DNA of 64,000 nt from Anaerocolumna cellulosilytica (GCF_014218335.1 NZ_AP023367.1:3473501-3537500), one strand, 5' to 3'. Numbered from the stretch's first letter, positions 48,454-58,251 are shown. The notes: generated by a model from the letters alone, not told the origin. Translations and numbers: made by a program.

Positions 48454-48771
48454 CATATTATAACAATATTTATATATTTTTTACATTTTTAAACTAAGTA
48501 AATTATTAATTAAATTCCGGTATTTTTATTAATTGGAACTTACTTTCACAATCCAGTGTTATGCTATACAGGAATTTTACTTTTGAATCTTCTAACGTCA
48601 TTCTCATATTTAATTTAATTACTCTCCAAATACATTCCCCCAAAACCTCATACTTTTTTAACACTACATACACACTTCGTTATTCAATATTTAACTGGAA
48701 TAAACCATAACAAAATGCTATAGTAAATAGTAGTATAACTGCCTTAAATTGCGTATAAGAAAGGGAAAACA
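48454..48771. other. Gene-free AT-rich gap between the cas promoter and the lipoprotein gene
   Basis: No open frame of interest. TTTACATT occurs at 48360, 48420 and 48480, exactly 60 bp apart, but only the first lies in a convincing repeat. Confidence 0.4.
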
Positions 48772-50235
48772 ATGGGTAAGAGACAAAAGAAAGGATTTAA
48801 TAGTCTTATTAAATTCCGAACAGTATTAATGGTAACACTTTTTGTAGCTGTTATAATATCAGGCTGTAGCAAAAAGCAAAATACCCTAGTAAAAGAAGAT
48901 AATTCTGCACAAGTATCCAATCCGGTTGATACACAAAATACTTCTGATGAAACAGAGTTTCATGAAGATAATACAGAACCAGAAGGTACTGCCCCGTCTT
49001 CTGGACAGGGGGATGTAAATGAAGCTGCAACGGGTACATTGAATAATGGTGGATTGTATGTAAAATATAAAGATAATATATATTACCGCCAACATACAGC
49101 CGATAGTATATCCGAAATTAGTCTTGGTGCATTCCAGGCAGTTCCCGGTGCCGGCAAAAATATGATGCGTTTAAAACCCGATGGTACTACGGAGATAGCC
49201 TTTAATGACACAGGCGAAGGGGATATATATATCTACAATGATAAAATGTATCTTCAAAGATATACCGATGATTTTATTTCTTATATCTATTCTGTGAATT
49301 TAGATGGCAGTGATAAAAAAGAACTTGGTAAGGGCAAAATTGAAGCTATAGACCAAGAATCCGGTATTCTTGTGTGCACTATGGAGAATATGAGAGGTGA
49401 ATATGACTTATTCAAGCTTGACGGTAAGACTGGAGAAATAAAACAATACGGTATATATATATCGATTACCGACGGGGGGTTTGTCGCATTACATAATGGA
49501 GTTATTTATTATCTAAGCGTTAATGAAGATGAGGACATAGAACAGAGTGAGCTCATGCTCTGCTACGTAGATATTGAGGACAAGAATAATGATTTGTTTC
49601 CTACATTTGAGGACGATTTCTATTTCTATGGCGCAGACATTACTTGTGTGCAATTTGTGGATGATACTATGTATTTTGCATATGGTGCCTATGATGGCAG
49701 CGGAGGTTTTTATCAGGGTGGTAGAATAGCTAGAATGAATATCGATGGCAGTGACTTTAAAGTCCTTGCAGGAAATGCAAGCGATTACAGTGATTTAGTC
49801 AATGACAGGTTCTATGTTACAAGTGAAAATGGGAAAGACGTACTTTATTACACCTCTGCTTCTCTTGAAGATTATGCAGCTTATTCCCAAGATATAGCTA
49901 CCGGACAAGTTACAGAAACTACCTTACCTGTTTATAAAGAAGGTATGCCCTTTGTGTACGAAAATGGTATTATCATGTTTCGATATAACGCTCCAGCCAT
50001 GACAACCTTACTATCTTCAATCGATTACAGTTATTTAAACCTAGAGACGGAAGCAGAAAACACTTCAATTTATGATATAGAACTATGTGACGGATGGGTA
50101 TATTACACTCTTGAAGCCGATGAATATTATCCGGAAGCCAGTGTGGGCTGGCGTGACGGGCACCGCCGTCTAAAGACCGTTGTCCTTAGAAGTCAGCTGT
50201 CCGGAAATAAAATCGAGGTATTAAATGAGTATTAA
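48772..50235 (+). CDS. DUF5050-like lipoprotein
   Basis: 487 aa. Type II signal peptide with lipobox IISGC (Cys about 32), then a polar, acidic linker (residues 34-95, rich in Asn, Asp, Glu). The rest consists of repeated beta-blade patterns such as GGLYVKYKDNIYYRQH, SVNLDGSDKKELGKG, GRIARMNIDGSDFKVLAG and DIELCDGWVYYTLEAD, as in DUF5050 propeller-like proteins. It is exposed on the outer face of the membrane; ligand unknown. Single gene with its own terminator. GAAAGGGA precedes the ATG. Confidence 0.75.
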   Translation: MGKRQKKGFNSLIKFRTVLMVTLFVAVIISGCSKKQNTLVKEDNSAQVSNPVDTQNTSDETEFHEDNTEPEGTAPSSGQGDVNEAATGTLNNGGLYVKYKDNIYYRQHTADSISEISLGAFQAVPGAGKNMMRLKPDGTTEIAFNDTGEGDIYIYNDKMYLQRYTDDFISYIYSVNLDGSDKKELGKGKIEAIDQESGILVCTMENMRGEYDLFKLDGKTGEIKQYGIYISITDGGFVALHNGVIYYLSVNEDEDIEQSELMLCYVDIEDKNNDLFPTFEDDFYFYGADITCVQFVDDTMYFAYGAYDGSGGFYQGGRIARMNIDGSDFKVLAGNASDYSDLVNDRFYVTSENGKDVLYYTSASLEDYAAYSQDIATGQVTETTLPVYKEGMPFVYENGIIMFRYNAPAMTTLLSSIDYSYLNLETEAENTSIYDIELCDGWVYYTLEADEYYPEASVGWRDGHRRLKTVVLRSQLSGNKIEVLNEY

Positions 50236-50272
50236 AATCAAATTATCTTGAACATAAATCGAATAGGTATTT

Positions 50273-50309
50273 AAATACTACCAACCATCATGGTTGGTAG
50301 TATTTATTT
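50273..50309. terminator. Terminator between the lipoprotein gene and the convergent gene
   Basis: AAATACTACCAACCA (50273-50287) pairs perfectly with TGGTTGGTAGTATTT (50291-50305), loop of three bases. Likely works both ways. Confidence 0.85.
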
Positions 50310-50338
50310 CACTTGCAGGGTATTCTCTGATTTCAATG

Positions 50339-50887
50339 TTACTTTATATTTTTTTCAACTAACTTTTGAAACAGATTATTTTGCTCTTCTTCTATTTCGT
50401 ATTTCTTACTTTGCAGCTTGGCATATACAGCTAAAGCGTCCATAATCCTCTTTCTGTCATTGGCGTTAAACATATCGATAGTTTTAGCCAAGTCATCAAT
50501 GTTATTAACATTTACCTTAAGACGTCCACCACCTGACAGGGGGATTGTTAATATTTTTGTTTCATCACTCATATCACCTAAACTTATAGTGTTTCTTTCA
50601 AAATCACATTGAAAGGTCACTCCATTATAATTTATTTGACCAAAGTTATCAGCCAATTCCCCATAGGGAGCTTTATGGGAGGCGGATATAAAATCCTCTA
50701 AGAATTTTTTATGTGCAGATATCCCATTATTATTTGCCGTATTCTTATCTGTATTTTGAGATTCAATATCTGCAGCCTTACTTACAGACAGCTTTGCATT
50801 TTCCTCCGTTTTAACTCTTTGGTTAAAGTATGATGCATTTTTACTATACTCTGAAATGTTCCTGCTGAATGAATTAATTACTTCCAT
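50339..50887 (-). CDS. Hypothetical protein, 182 aa
   Basis: I do not recognise a family. The first 60 residues are polar and probably disordered (many Asn, Ser, Lys). Residues 85-130 look like short beta strands (INYNGVTFQCDFERNTISLG, ILTIPLSGGGRLKVNVN) and the C-terminal 50 residues a charged helix (DRKRIMDALAVYAKLQSKKY). No signal peptide or membrane span, so it is cytoplasmic. Single gene with GGAG upstream, convergent with the lipoprotein gene. Confidence 0.65.
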   Translation of the reverse strand: MEVINSFSRNISEYSKNASYFNQRVKTEENAKLSVSKAADIESQNTDKNTANNNGISAHKKFLEDFISASHKAPYGELADNFGQINYNGVTFQCDFERNTISLGDMSDETKILTIPLSGGGRLKVNVNNIDDLAKTIDMFNANDRKRIMDALAVYAKLQSKKYEIEEEQNNLFQKLVEKNIK

Positions 50888-51161
50888 GCTACTCTCCTTT
50901 TATACGCTTGATCGTCTAGTTACAATAATTCTTAATAGAATTGACAGCTATAAACACAAAAAAGGCAGTGCTAATAAATATTAACAATACCTTCCGTGGT
51001 TTGGCATCGAATTCCATCCTGTAATTCTTATATTGTATATCGTCATATCAAATATTTTCTTAACACCTGATTTTCATTTTTATTCCTGTCCAGGTGCTTC
51101 AGTACGCCCTTAAATCAATCGTGGACGTTATTTTATCAAAGTTTCATTTTCCGGTTCATAT
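50888..51161. other. Gene-free gap
   Basis: 274 bp with no supported gene, hairpin or promoter beyond short AT runs. Confidence 0.4.
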
Positions 51162-52118
51162 TTAAAGTAAATTACTAACTAAACTAATATATGTATTTAA
51201 ATAACGTTTTTCTTCCATAATATACTTATGGAATTTTTCAACAAATACATCAATCGACCTATCTGATTGTGTATAATTGTACTTTAGTAAAAGATTCTTT
51301 AAAATTAAAAAGCCCTCCACAATGTAATAATAATCTTCTTCTGGCTTTATGTTATAAATTTTATTTATTAGTTCAATTCGCTTATACATACACTCCTTAT
51401 GCTCCACTAGTAAGTAAATCGGTCTAATATCGCATAGATGATTTAAGCGAAATTCCTCTTTATACATATCCAGTATGTCTAGACAAGCTTCTATACCATA
51501 GGTACGGTCACTCCGGTACATATCCCCTAATAAAAGATTATCGATTTCGTTTATATATTGTTTTAGTTGTAGGAGAATCGATTTTATATTCATTTCAAAC
51601 GGATATTTGGAATTAACTGATAATATGTCAATATATTGTGGTTTACTCAATTCCATATTTTTATATGGAACCTTTGTAATACTATAGTTCATTCTATCAT
51701 CATATCCTGCAACTTCAAATTCCATTAATTCATCATCATACCCGTAGATAAGTATATCGTGTACATAATTGAACTTTTGATATGCACGCCTATTTGGAAT
51801 ATAAAATTCATCTACACAGGCCAGTACATATTTACCTTCATTCAATGCATTAAAAATATAATCTAATGCTTTGATGTGATTTGACTTCAACAAGCTGTCA
51901 CTAAGATGCTCCCTGGTAAATACTGGTTGGTGTGTTATATAATCCATATAAAAATTAAAGCTATCCCAGCCTAAAGATTTCGTAAAGGCTAATTGGATAT
52001 AATTATTGTATAACCACATATACTCTTTTTCACTATTCAGTAAAATGCCCAACGTATAAGCGTGATGCTGATATACCTTAATAGGAACAGCCGGGTTAAA
52101 ATTTAGACTAACTTTCAT
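51162..52118 (-). CDS. BtrH N-terminal-like (C39-type fold) protein
   Basis: 318 aa. The middle segment VLACVDEFYIPNRRAYQKFN, then VHDILIYGYDDE (about 98-130), is the pattern of the BtrH_N family, a papain-like fold with an active-site Cys (Cys in LACVDE) and His (VHD) seen next to non-ribosomal or peptide-type biosynthesis genes. The C-terminal 140 residues are helical. No biosynthetic genes lie nearby, so this is an orphan. Acyl transfer or peptide processing is only a family-based suggestion. The start is weak for a ribosome site (GGAATAC). Confidence 0.5.
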   Translation of the reverse strand: MKVSLNFNPAVPIKVYQHHAYTLGILLNSEKEYMWLYNNYIQLAFTKSLGWDSFNFYMDYITHQPVFTREHLSDSLLKSNHIKALDYIFNALNEGKYVLACVDEFYIPNRRAYQKFNYVHDILIYGYDDELMEFEVAGYDDRMNYSITKVPYKNMELSKPQYIDILSVNSKYPFEMNIKSILLQLKQYINEIDNLLLGDMYRSDRTYGIEACLDILDMYKEEFRLNHLCDIRPIYLLVEHKECMYKRIELINKIYNIKPEEDYYYIVEGFLILKNLLLKYNYTQSDRSIDVFVEKFHKYIMEEKRYLNTYISLVSNLL

Positions 52119-52259
52119 CTAATTGTATTCCTTTCGAATTGATATGAATATAATGAAGAAACAATATGTACTAATTTATTTTACTCTTTGTTGTATATTT
52201 TTGTCAATAACCCGGTTATTAGAGAAATAGCTCTATTTTCATTAACCTATCAAGGTTAC

Positions 52260-52292
52260 AAAAAGACGTGAAAGTATGCGCTCTCACACGTC
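52260..52292 (-). terminator. Terminator of the small minus-strand gene before csp
   Basis: Minus strand GACGTG pairs with CACGTC (52287-52292 and 52265-52270) and is followed by five T. It lies about 70 nt after the stop codon at 52360. Confidence 0.55.
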
Positions 52293-52359
52293 AACTAGTT
52301 TACATTCGTATAACAGCTCAACTAGTTATCTTCCACTATACCATTCCAAATTCCATATA

Positions 52360-52515
52360 TCAACAAATGTATTCCACCATGTCATCAACAAATTCCTTAT
52401 ATGTATTACAACCCGTCATATTTAGAGCATTATCTTTTTCCAGTAATAATACAATAAAATTATCAAACATATCATGAATAATTGAGCGTTCATCTTCATT
52501 GATTGCAATCAGCAC
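52360..52515 (-). CDS. 51-aa acidic protein divergent from csp
   Basis: GTG 52515 to TGA 52360, product starting MLIAINEDERSIIHDMFDNF and ending DDMVEYIC. AGGTGA lies 9 nt before the start and a terminator follows, supporting a real small gene. Acidic and helical, without a membrane span. I do not recognise it. Its position against the first Csp-type gene hints at a spore role, but that is a guess. Confidence 0.4.
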   Translation of the reverse strand: MLIAINEDERSIIHDMFDNFIVLLLEKDNALNMTGCNTYKEFVDDMVEYIC

Positions 52516-52523
52516 TACTATTA

Positions 52524-52568
52524 TTCACCTACTCTTTATATAATGTAATAAAGCAATAAGTAGGTGAA
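52524..52568. repeat. 10-bp inverted repeat holding two divergent SD sites
   Basis: TTCACCTACT (52524-52533) and AGTAGGTGAA (52559-52568) are perfect inverted copies, 25 bp apart. Each holds the ribosome binding site of a divergent gene. TATAAT at 52539-52544 lies between them. Confidence 0.5.
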
Positions 52569-52575
52569 GTACTGC

Positions 52576-54273
52576 GTGATACAAGAAAAAGGTGATCGTA
52601 TATACAGCAATGATTATGCCGATTTATTTATTGAATATAGCGGTGATGAAGCTATTTTTGACGAATTCACTGATGCGACGATACAGATAATAGATTACTT
52701 TCTTGCAGTAGTTCGCATACCGGTACAGCAGATAAATAATAAAACTATCCTGTCAATGGGTTATTCCGTAATGCCACATCTAAACGGCTTAATCAGTGAA
52801 ACCAGCAATGAGGTTACCGGTATAACAAAGGTTCGTAATATCCCTAACCTAAATCTCAGAGGTGCAGGTGTTCTTATCGGCATCATTGATACCGGTATTG
52901 ATTACTTGAATCCCATATTCCGCAACGCTGACAATACAACGAAAATTCTTACATTATGGGATCAAACCATATATGGGGAAAACTATGAAAGTAATACGTA
53001 TTATGGGACAGAATACACAAAGGAGCAGATTAATCAAGCCCTTTTAAGTGATAATCCATATGACATCGTCCCTAGCCGTGATGAAATCGGTCACGGAACT
53101 ATGCTTGCAGGTATTGCCGCCGGCAATGAGGTTCCCGATGCAGGGTTTTCAGGAGTCGTTCCTGATGCAGAGTTAGTTGTTGTTAAATTAAAGCCGGCAA
53201 AACCATATCTAAAGGACTTTTGGCGTATACCACAAGACGCAGTATGCTATCAAGATAATGATATATTGTTTGCCCTAGAGTACTTGGAGCAAACAGCTAT
53301 AAAATACCAGCGACCTATGTCTATCTGTGTAGCACTTGGTACCTCCTTAAGCTCACACGATGGCAGGGAAGCCTTAAGCAGAAACCTAACTGCCAGAGCT
53401 GAAAATCTGAATTTTTCAATTGTTGTTGCTGCCGGAAATGAAGGTACTGCTAAAAGGCATTATTATGGAATGATTAATCCTACCATTGGTTCAGACAAGG
53501 TGGAACTTTTTGTCGGAGCTAACGAGCCCGGATTTTCCATGGTATTATTTGGTGATTCTCCCGGTATATTTGCCATTGATATCCTATCTCCCTCAGGAGA
53601 ATACATTCCAAGGATTGTGCCCATACTGGATGAAAACAGAGAAATATCCTTTATTTTTGAACAAACAAAGATACTGGTTGATTACCAAATGGTGGAATCT
53701 CAAAGCGGAGATCAGTTAATCCTCTTTCGCTTCACCAAACCATCTCAGGGTATTTGGTCGTTTAAAGTCTTTGGAAGAGGGGACTTAAGTCTGGGTTTCC
53801 ATATATGGCTTCCCATGCAAGGCTTTATCTCTGATAATGTCTATTTTATAACTCCAAATCCTAATACTACTATCTTATCTTTAGGTAACAGCAGTGTTCC
53901 GATTACTGTAAATGCCTACAATGCTGAAACAAACGGAATCTACCTGAATGCCAGCAAAGGTTTTACCAGATTAGAAAAGGTGAAACCTGATATAACGGCT
54001 CCCGGTGTCAGTATTACAGCACCTTCCTTAGATCAAAGTTTTATACAGGTAACCGGCAGCAGTCCCGCCGCTGCTCATACTGCCGGTGTTGCCGCAATGC
54101 TGTTAGAATGGGGTAATATAAGACGAAATTTTCCGCTCTTAAGTACAGAGGATATTAAAGTTCTTATGGCGCGAGGTGCAAAACGAGATCCTGCAAATGT
54201 ATATCCAAATAGAGACTGGGGGTATGGAATTCTGGATGTCTATAATATATTCCGAAGCTTCCGAGGTATCTGA
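52576..54273 (+). CDS. Csp-type subtilisin-like serine protease, active triad
   Basis: About 565 aa. GTG at 52576 is preferred to 52564: AGGTGA sits 8 nt upstream and the N-terminus then aligns with the next paralogue (IQEKGDRIYSNDYADLFIEY). A short pro-region (1-95) precedes the S8 domain: Asp in GIIDTGIDYLNP, His in IGHGTMLAGIAAG, Asn in VVAAGNEGTA, then a roughly 130-residue insert (about 305-440, jelly-roll-like in Csp proteins), and Ser in TGSSPAAAHTAG. Csp proteases cleave pro-SleC during Clostridial spore germination. Size and pattern fit that family; no sleC is seen nearby. Confidence 0.82.
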   Translation: MIQEKGDRIYSNDYADLFIEYSGDEAIFDEFTDATIQIIDYFLAVVRIPVQQINNKTILSMGYSVMPHLNGLISETSNEVTGITKVRNIPNLNLRGAGVLIGIIDTGIDYLNPIFRNADNTTKILTLWDQTIYGENYESNTYYGTEYTKEQINQALLSDNPYDIVPSRDEIGHGTMLAGIAAGNEVPDAGFSGVVPDAELVVVKLKPAKPYLKDFWRIPQDAVCYQDNDILFALEYLEQTAIKYQRPMSICVALGTSLSSHDGREALSRNLTARAENLNFSIVVAAGNEGTAKRHYYGMINPTIGSDKVELFVGANEPGFSMVLFGDSPGIFAIDILSPSGEYIPRIVPILDENREISFIFEQTKILVDYQMVESQSGDQLILFRFTKPSQGIWSFKVFGRGDLSLGFHIWLPMQGFISDNVYFITPNPNTTILSLGNSSVPITVNAYNAETNGIYLNASKGFTRLEKVKPDITAPGVSITAPSLDQSFIQVTGSSPAAAHTAGVAAMLLEWGNIRRNFPLLSTEDIKVLMARGAKRDPANVYPNRDWGYGILDVYNIFRSFRGI

Positions 54274-54312
54274 ATAAAATGCCATGTCTGAAATTATTAA
54301 AGGAGCCAATCT

Positions 54313-56028
54313 ATGACTCAAGAAGAAAAATACAAAATAATCAGTGATGACTTTATTGACCTAATTATTGAATATAATCGAAATGAAAAACTATTAAACC
54401 GCTATACCAATTCCACCTCACATATTATCAATACCAGATATGCAATTGCCTATGTCCCTGCAAGCCAGCTGACAGATAATTTTGTGTACCAATATGGTTA
54501 TAATACCCTTCCCTACTGTTATGGATTAACCAGTGAAAAGAGCCTGGAAGCCTCCGGCATCTTAAAACTCCGAAGAGTTCCAAGCCTTAATCTAAGAGGA
54601 AAGGGTGTATTAATCGCTCTGGTTGATACCGGAATTGATTATACCAACCCTATCTTCAGACATGCAGATGGCAGCACCAGAATCGTGTCACTTTGGGACC
54701 AAACAATAAACAGCCAAAATCAGTATCCGGAGGATACTTATTTTGGTACCCTGTATCATTCAGAACAGATTAACCAAGCATTAAGCAGTACAAGTCCCTA
54801 TGATATAGTTCCAAGTCTCGATGAGAACGGACACGGTTCTATGCTTGCAGGTATTGCAGCAGGCTCAGAAGTACCTGCTAGTGAATTTAGCGGTGTAGCC
54901 CCTGACAGTGAATTAGTAATTGTTAAATTAAAAGAGGCAAAGCCTGCCTTACGCCAGTTTTTAATGATACCTCCTGATGTTCCATGCTATCAAGAGAATG
55001 ATATTTTATGGGGTCTAGATTTTGTCTTAAAGGAAGCCAGAAGATTACAGCGTCCTATGGCTATATGTATCGGCTTTGGCACTTCTCAGGGCCCTCACGA
55101 TGGTACAGGACCTCTAAATAATACCCTTAGTTTCTATGCAGATTTTCCCGGGATATCTATTGTAGTTGCGGCGGGTAATGAAGGGAATAAAAGGAGACAT
55201 TTCTTCAGCCAAATTGATTCTGCTATCGGTTACAGCACAGTTGAATTAAATGTGGGACCCAATGAGTCGGGATTTTTTATGGAACTTTGGGGAGCAATGC
55301 CAAATACTTATTCCATTGAGATAATTTCACCAGACGGTGAACGAAGCGGAAGGATTGAAGAAAGTATCTATGCAAACCGAAAATATGATTTTATATTTTC
55401 TAACACCACTCTACTAGTGGACTATCGAATTATAGAAACCCATACCGGAGAACAGCTTATTTTATTTCGTTTTAAACATCCGGTGAATGGTATCTGGCGG
55501 TTTCAGGTATATACCAGAGGGGATCTAAAGGGTTCCTATCATATCTGGCTGCCTATGGGTAATTTCATTTCAAATAATATATATTTTTTGGAATCTACTC
55601 CATATACTACTTTGACTTCTCCAAGTGACTCCTTTTCTCCAATTGCCGTTACTGCCTACAATCCCGCCAATAATTCTTTATATCTGGAGGCCAGTAAAGG
55701 GTACACAAGAACCGGAACGATTAAGCCTGAGCTTACTGCACCCGGTAGTAATATCACAGTTCCCATCCTAAATCAGGGATTTGGTGATTCATCCGGTACG
55801 GGTCTGGCGGCTGCCCACACTGCCGGTATTGCAGCACTACTGATGGAATGGGGTATCGTAAAAGGATTTTATAAAAGACTTGATTCAGTAGAAATCAAAA
55901 AATTACTAATTCGGGGAGCGAACAGAGAAAGTAGTCTAAAATATCCCAACAGAGACTGGGGATATGGAATCATTGATTTATATAATGTATTAAATGTAAT
56001 TAGGGGTAGATTTCCGGATAGCTTTTAA
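54313..56028 (+). CDS. Csp-type subtilisin-like pseudoprotease (catalytic Ser replaced by Gly)
   Basis: 571 aa, similar to the preceding protein along its full length, so the two arose by tandem duplication. Asp (LVDTGIDYTNP), His (NGHGSMLAGIAAG) and oxyanion Asn (VVAAGNEGNK) are kept. The catalytic Ser segment reads SSGTGLAAAHTAG: the position of Ser in GTSxA is Gly, coded GGT at about 55804. The enzyme should therefore be inactive unless a neighbouring Ser takes over. In C. difficile CspC is a pseudoprotease that senses bile-acid germinants; a similar sensing role is inferred. AGGAG precedes ATG 54313. Confidence 0.8.
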   Translation: MTQEEKYKIISDDFIDLIIEYNRNEKLLNRYTNSTSHIINTRYAIAYVPASQLTDNFVYQYGYNTLPYCYGLTSEKSLEASGILKLRRVPSLNLRGKGVLIALVDTGIDYTNPIFRHADGSTRIVSLWDQTINSQNQYPEDTYFGTLYHSEQINQALSSTSPYDIVPSLDENGHGSMLAGIAAGSEVPASEFSGVAPDSELVIVKLKEAKPALRQFLMIPPDVPCYQENDILWGLDFVLKEARRLQRPMAICIGFGTSQGPHDGTGPLNNTLSFYADFPGISIVVAAGNEGNKRRHFFSQIDSAIGYSTVELNVGPNESGFFMELWGAMPNTYSIEIISPDGERSGRIEESIYANRKYDFIFSNTTLLVDYRIIETHTGEQLILFRFKHPVNGIWRFQVYTRGDLKGSYHIWLPMGNFISNNIYFLESTPYTTLTSPSDSFSPIAVTAYNPANNSLYLEASKGYTRTGTIKPELTAPGSNITVPILNQGFGDSSGTGLAAAHTAGIAALLMEWGIVKGFYKRLDSVEIKKLLIRGANRESSLKYPNRDWGYGIIDLYNVLNVIRGRFPDSF

Positions 56029-56063
56029 GTATTTCTAACCAATCAGAAGCTCTGCAAATAAAC

Positions 56064-56118
56064 AGGACATCCCAAATAATAAGCAATACTAACTTCTACA
56101 CTTTATTTGGAATGTCCT
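56064..56118. terminator. Bidirectional terminator between csp and proA
   Basis: AGGACATCCCAAATAA (56064-56079) pairs with TTATTTGGAATGTCCT (56103-56118), 16 bp with one G-T pair, between convergent genes. Confidence 0.7.
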
Positions 56119-56141
56119 TATTCGTTATCACTAGTGGAGAT

Positions 56142-57386
56142 TCATCGTATTTGACCTTCTCCAAAAATAATATACTTGGTAGAGGTCAATGCCAATAATC
56201 CCATAGGCCCTCTGGCATGCAGCTTCTGAGTACTAATGCCGATTTCTGCACCAAATCCGAACTCTGAGCCGTCGGTAAAACGGGTAGATGCATTGACATA
56301 CACGGCTGCTGCATCAATTTCATTTAAAAATTTCATGGCATTCTCATATTTGCTGGTTATAATCGCCTCTGAGTGCTTGGTGTTATAAAAATTTATATGT
56401 TCAATTGCTTCTTCTATAGAATCTACTACTTTTAAGGATATCAGCCGATCTAGATATTCTTTTCCATAATCCTCTTCTGTAGCTGGTTCCATGTCATTAC
56501 AGATGGCTCTTGCTCTCTCATCCGCACGGAATACAATCTGCTTTTGCGTCAATCTGTCATATACAAGCGGAATAAAATTATCTGCCACTTTACTATGAAC
56601 AACCAATGATTCACAGGTATTACATACGCTTAAACGCTGGGTTTTAGCATTATCTATAATGTCTAAAGCCATATTGAAATCGGCATATTCATCAACATAA
56701 ACATGGCAATTCCCGGTTCCGGTCTCAATGACAGGTACTGTACTGTTCTCAACAACTGTCTGTATAAGCCCTGCACCACCTCTGGGAATTAAAAGATCAA
56801 TGTATTTATTCAATCGCATAAATTCTCTTGCCACTTCCCTATCCGTATCCTCTATTAATTGCACGGCATCCGGCGGAAGACCAGCTTCTTCTAGTGCCTC
56901 CCGGATAATGGTTACAATGGCAATATTAGAATGAAGCGCGTCACTTCCTCCTCTTAGTATAACTGCATTTCCGGTTTTAAAGCATAATCCGAATGCATCG
57001 GCCGTTACATTGGGTCTGGATTCATATATAATACCAATTACTCCAATAGGCACTCTCTTCTGTCCAATTGTTAATCCATTTGGGCGGTTTGTCATAGACA
57101 TTACTTCTCCAATAGGATCCTGTAGTGCAACTACCTCAAGTAAGCCCTTTGCCATACCTTCCACTCGTTCATGATCTAAAGTAAGCCGGTCAATCAAAGA
57201 TTCTGACATACCGCTTTCTTTTCCAAGGATGATGTCTGCCTCATTCGCTTCCAATATTTTTGTCTCATGGGTTAATAAGGCATTGGCGGCTTTACGTAAA
57301 CCTTGGTTTTTTTCTTCTTGCTTTAAGGTATTAAGTACGGTTGCAGCTTTTCTTGCTTTCATTCCAATATCTTCTAAATACTTCAT
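56142..57386 (-). CDS. proA: Glutamate-5-semialdehyde dehydrogenase
   Basis: 414 aa from ATG 57386 (AGAGGA about 10 nt upstream), the standard ProA length; the frame extends upstream to 57458 but would overlap the folate gene. Second step of proline synthesis, reducing glutamyl-5-phosphate with NADPH. Signatures: [33 protein letters not shown], the catalytic Cys in [13 protein letters not shown] and [22 protein letters not shown]. Last gene of the proB-DUF896-folate-proA group. Confidence 0.95.
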   Translation of the reverse strand: MKYLEDIGMKARKAATVLNTLKQEEKNQGLRKAANALLTHETKILEANEADIILGKESGMSESLIDRLTLDHERVEGMAKGLLEVVALQDPIGEVMSMTNRPNGLTIGQKRVPIGVIGIIYESRPNVTADAFGLCFKTGNAVILRGGSDALHSNIAIVTIIREALEEAGLPPDAVQLIEDTDREVAREFMRLNKYIDLLIPRGGAGLIQTVVENSTVPVIETGTGNCHVYVDEYADFNMALDIIDNAKTQRLSVCNTCESLVVHSKVADNFIPLVYDRLTQKQIVFRADERARAICNDMEPATEEDYGKEYLDRLISLKVVDSIEEAIEHINFYNTKHSEAIITSKYENAMKFLNEIDAAAVYVNASTRFTDGSEFGFGAEIGISTQKLHARGPMGLLALTSTKYIIFGEGQIR

Positions 57387-57444
57387 ATCAACCATCCTCT
57401 CTAACATACTGTTTACTGTTACCTTTGCATAACTTATCTTCTTG

Positions 57445-58011
57445 CTAAAGAATTTCAATCACTTTGGTCTGGGTAATAATTCTATTAATCTTTTTGTCTC
57501 TTTCCTCTGATGGAACCCGATTCATTACCTGAAAATCATAGGCGAGTGCTATTTTTATCCAGTTAACTTCCTCATATTCCGCAAAGTATTTATCATAGTA
57601 ACCCTTTCCATATCCAATACGGTTCCCTTTTTTATCAAAAGCAAGCCCAGGTACTAAAATCACGTTATCTTTTTTAGCTTCTGGATATGCTTCTGGCTGT
57701 TTATCAGGCTCTGGAATACCCAGCTTACCGGGGTATAATTCCTCCAAAGAATGAATTTCAAAAAAACGGATTACATCTCCTAAAACTTTTGGTACCGCAA
57801 CGCTTTTCCTATCAGCAAGAGCCTTTTTTATGATAGGAAAGGTTCTGACTTCCTGATTAAACGAGGCATAACAGAACAATCTGCTGCTCTGCTTATACTC
57901 TATAGAATCTAAGAATACACTTGACATTTGCTGGCTGTAATTCTCTATATCAGAAAGTGTAAGACCTTCTTTTAAATCTTTTATGTGTAAACGAATTTGC
58001 TGCTTTGTCAT
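57445..58011 (-). CDS. 5-formyltetrahydrofolate cyclo-ligase family protein
   Basis: 188 aa. Converts 5-formyl-THF to 5,10-methenyl-THF using ATP. The conserved C-terminal motif [15 protein letters not shown] (about 127-141) holds the substrate-binding glycines and aromatics, and [14 protein letters not shown] and ILVPGLAFD are also typical. Its start overlaps the DUF896 stop by one base (TAATG), so the two are coupled. Its place between proline genes is common in related Clostridia. Confidence 0.9.
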   Translation of the reverse strand: MTKQQIRLHIKDLKEGLTLSDIENYSQQMSSVFLDSIEYKQSSRLFCYASFNQEVRTFPIIKKALADRKSVAVPKVLGDVIRFFEIHSLEELYPGKLGIPEPDKQPEAYPEAKKDNVILVPGLAFDKKGNRIGYGKGYYDKYFAEYEEVNWIKIALAYDFQVMNRVPSEERDKKINRIITQTKVIEIL

Positions 58012-58220
58012 TAGTGTTTTTCTTTCTTAGACAATTCTGTTACCGAACCATCGGGATTTAATAAGGATATTTGATTGAGTGTACCTCTTAGGTTCTTACG
58101 AATTGCCTGAATGTATTCACTTCTTAACTCAGCCTGCTCCGTTTTTTCTGCTTCCGTTAAACCAATCTCCTTGGACTTTTTATATAGTTCATTAATTCTT
58201 GCTAATCTGCTTTCTTCCAT
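58011..58220 (-). CDS. DUF896 (YnzC-like) small protein
   Basis: 69 aa from ATG 58220, chosen for AAAGGAG 6 nt upstream. A helical hairpin (RINELYKKSKEIGLTEAEK, then QAELRSEYIQAIRKNLRGTL) defines the DUF896/YnzC family. Members are small cytoplasmic proteins of unclear role; one is linked to the SOS-induced operon in Bacillus. An SD-linked stem-loop sits just before this gene. Confidence 0.85.
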   Translation of the reverse strand: MEESRLARINELYKKSKEIGLTEAEKTEQAELRSEYIQAIRKNLRGTLNQISLLNPDGSVTELSKKEKH

Positions 58221-58234
58221 GTCTAGCTCCTTTC

Positions 58235-58251
58235 TGCGACCTCTGGTCACG
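58235..58251 (-). promoter_or_regulatory. SD-linked stem-loop 4 (DUF896 gene)
   Basis: Minus strand GTGACC-AGA-GGTCGC with one mismatch, followed by AGAAAGGAG, the ribosome site. Confidence 0.55.

Noticed and set aside
48457-48485. A second TATAAT for the cas operon on the minus strand at 48462-48457
   Set aside because: No usable -35 box lies 16-18 bp upstream; CTGACA-N17-TATAAT at 48425-48453 is much better.
48418-48490. Further pseudo-repeats at 48419 and 48479, from TTTACATT spaced exactly 60 bp
   Set aside because: Only 19 of 30 bases agree at the first and fewer at the second, as expected by chance in such AT-rich sequence; the first also overlaps the cas -10 box.
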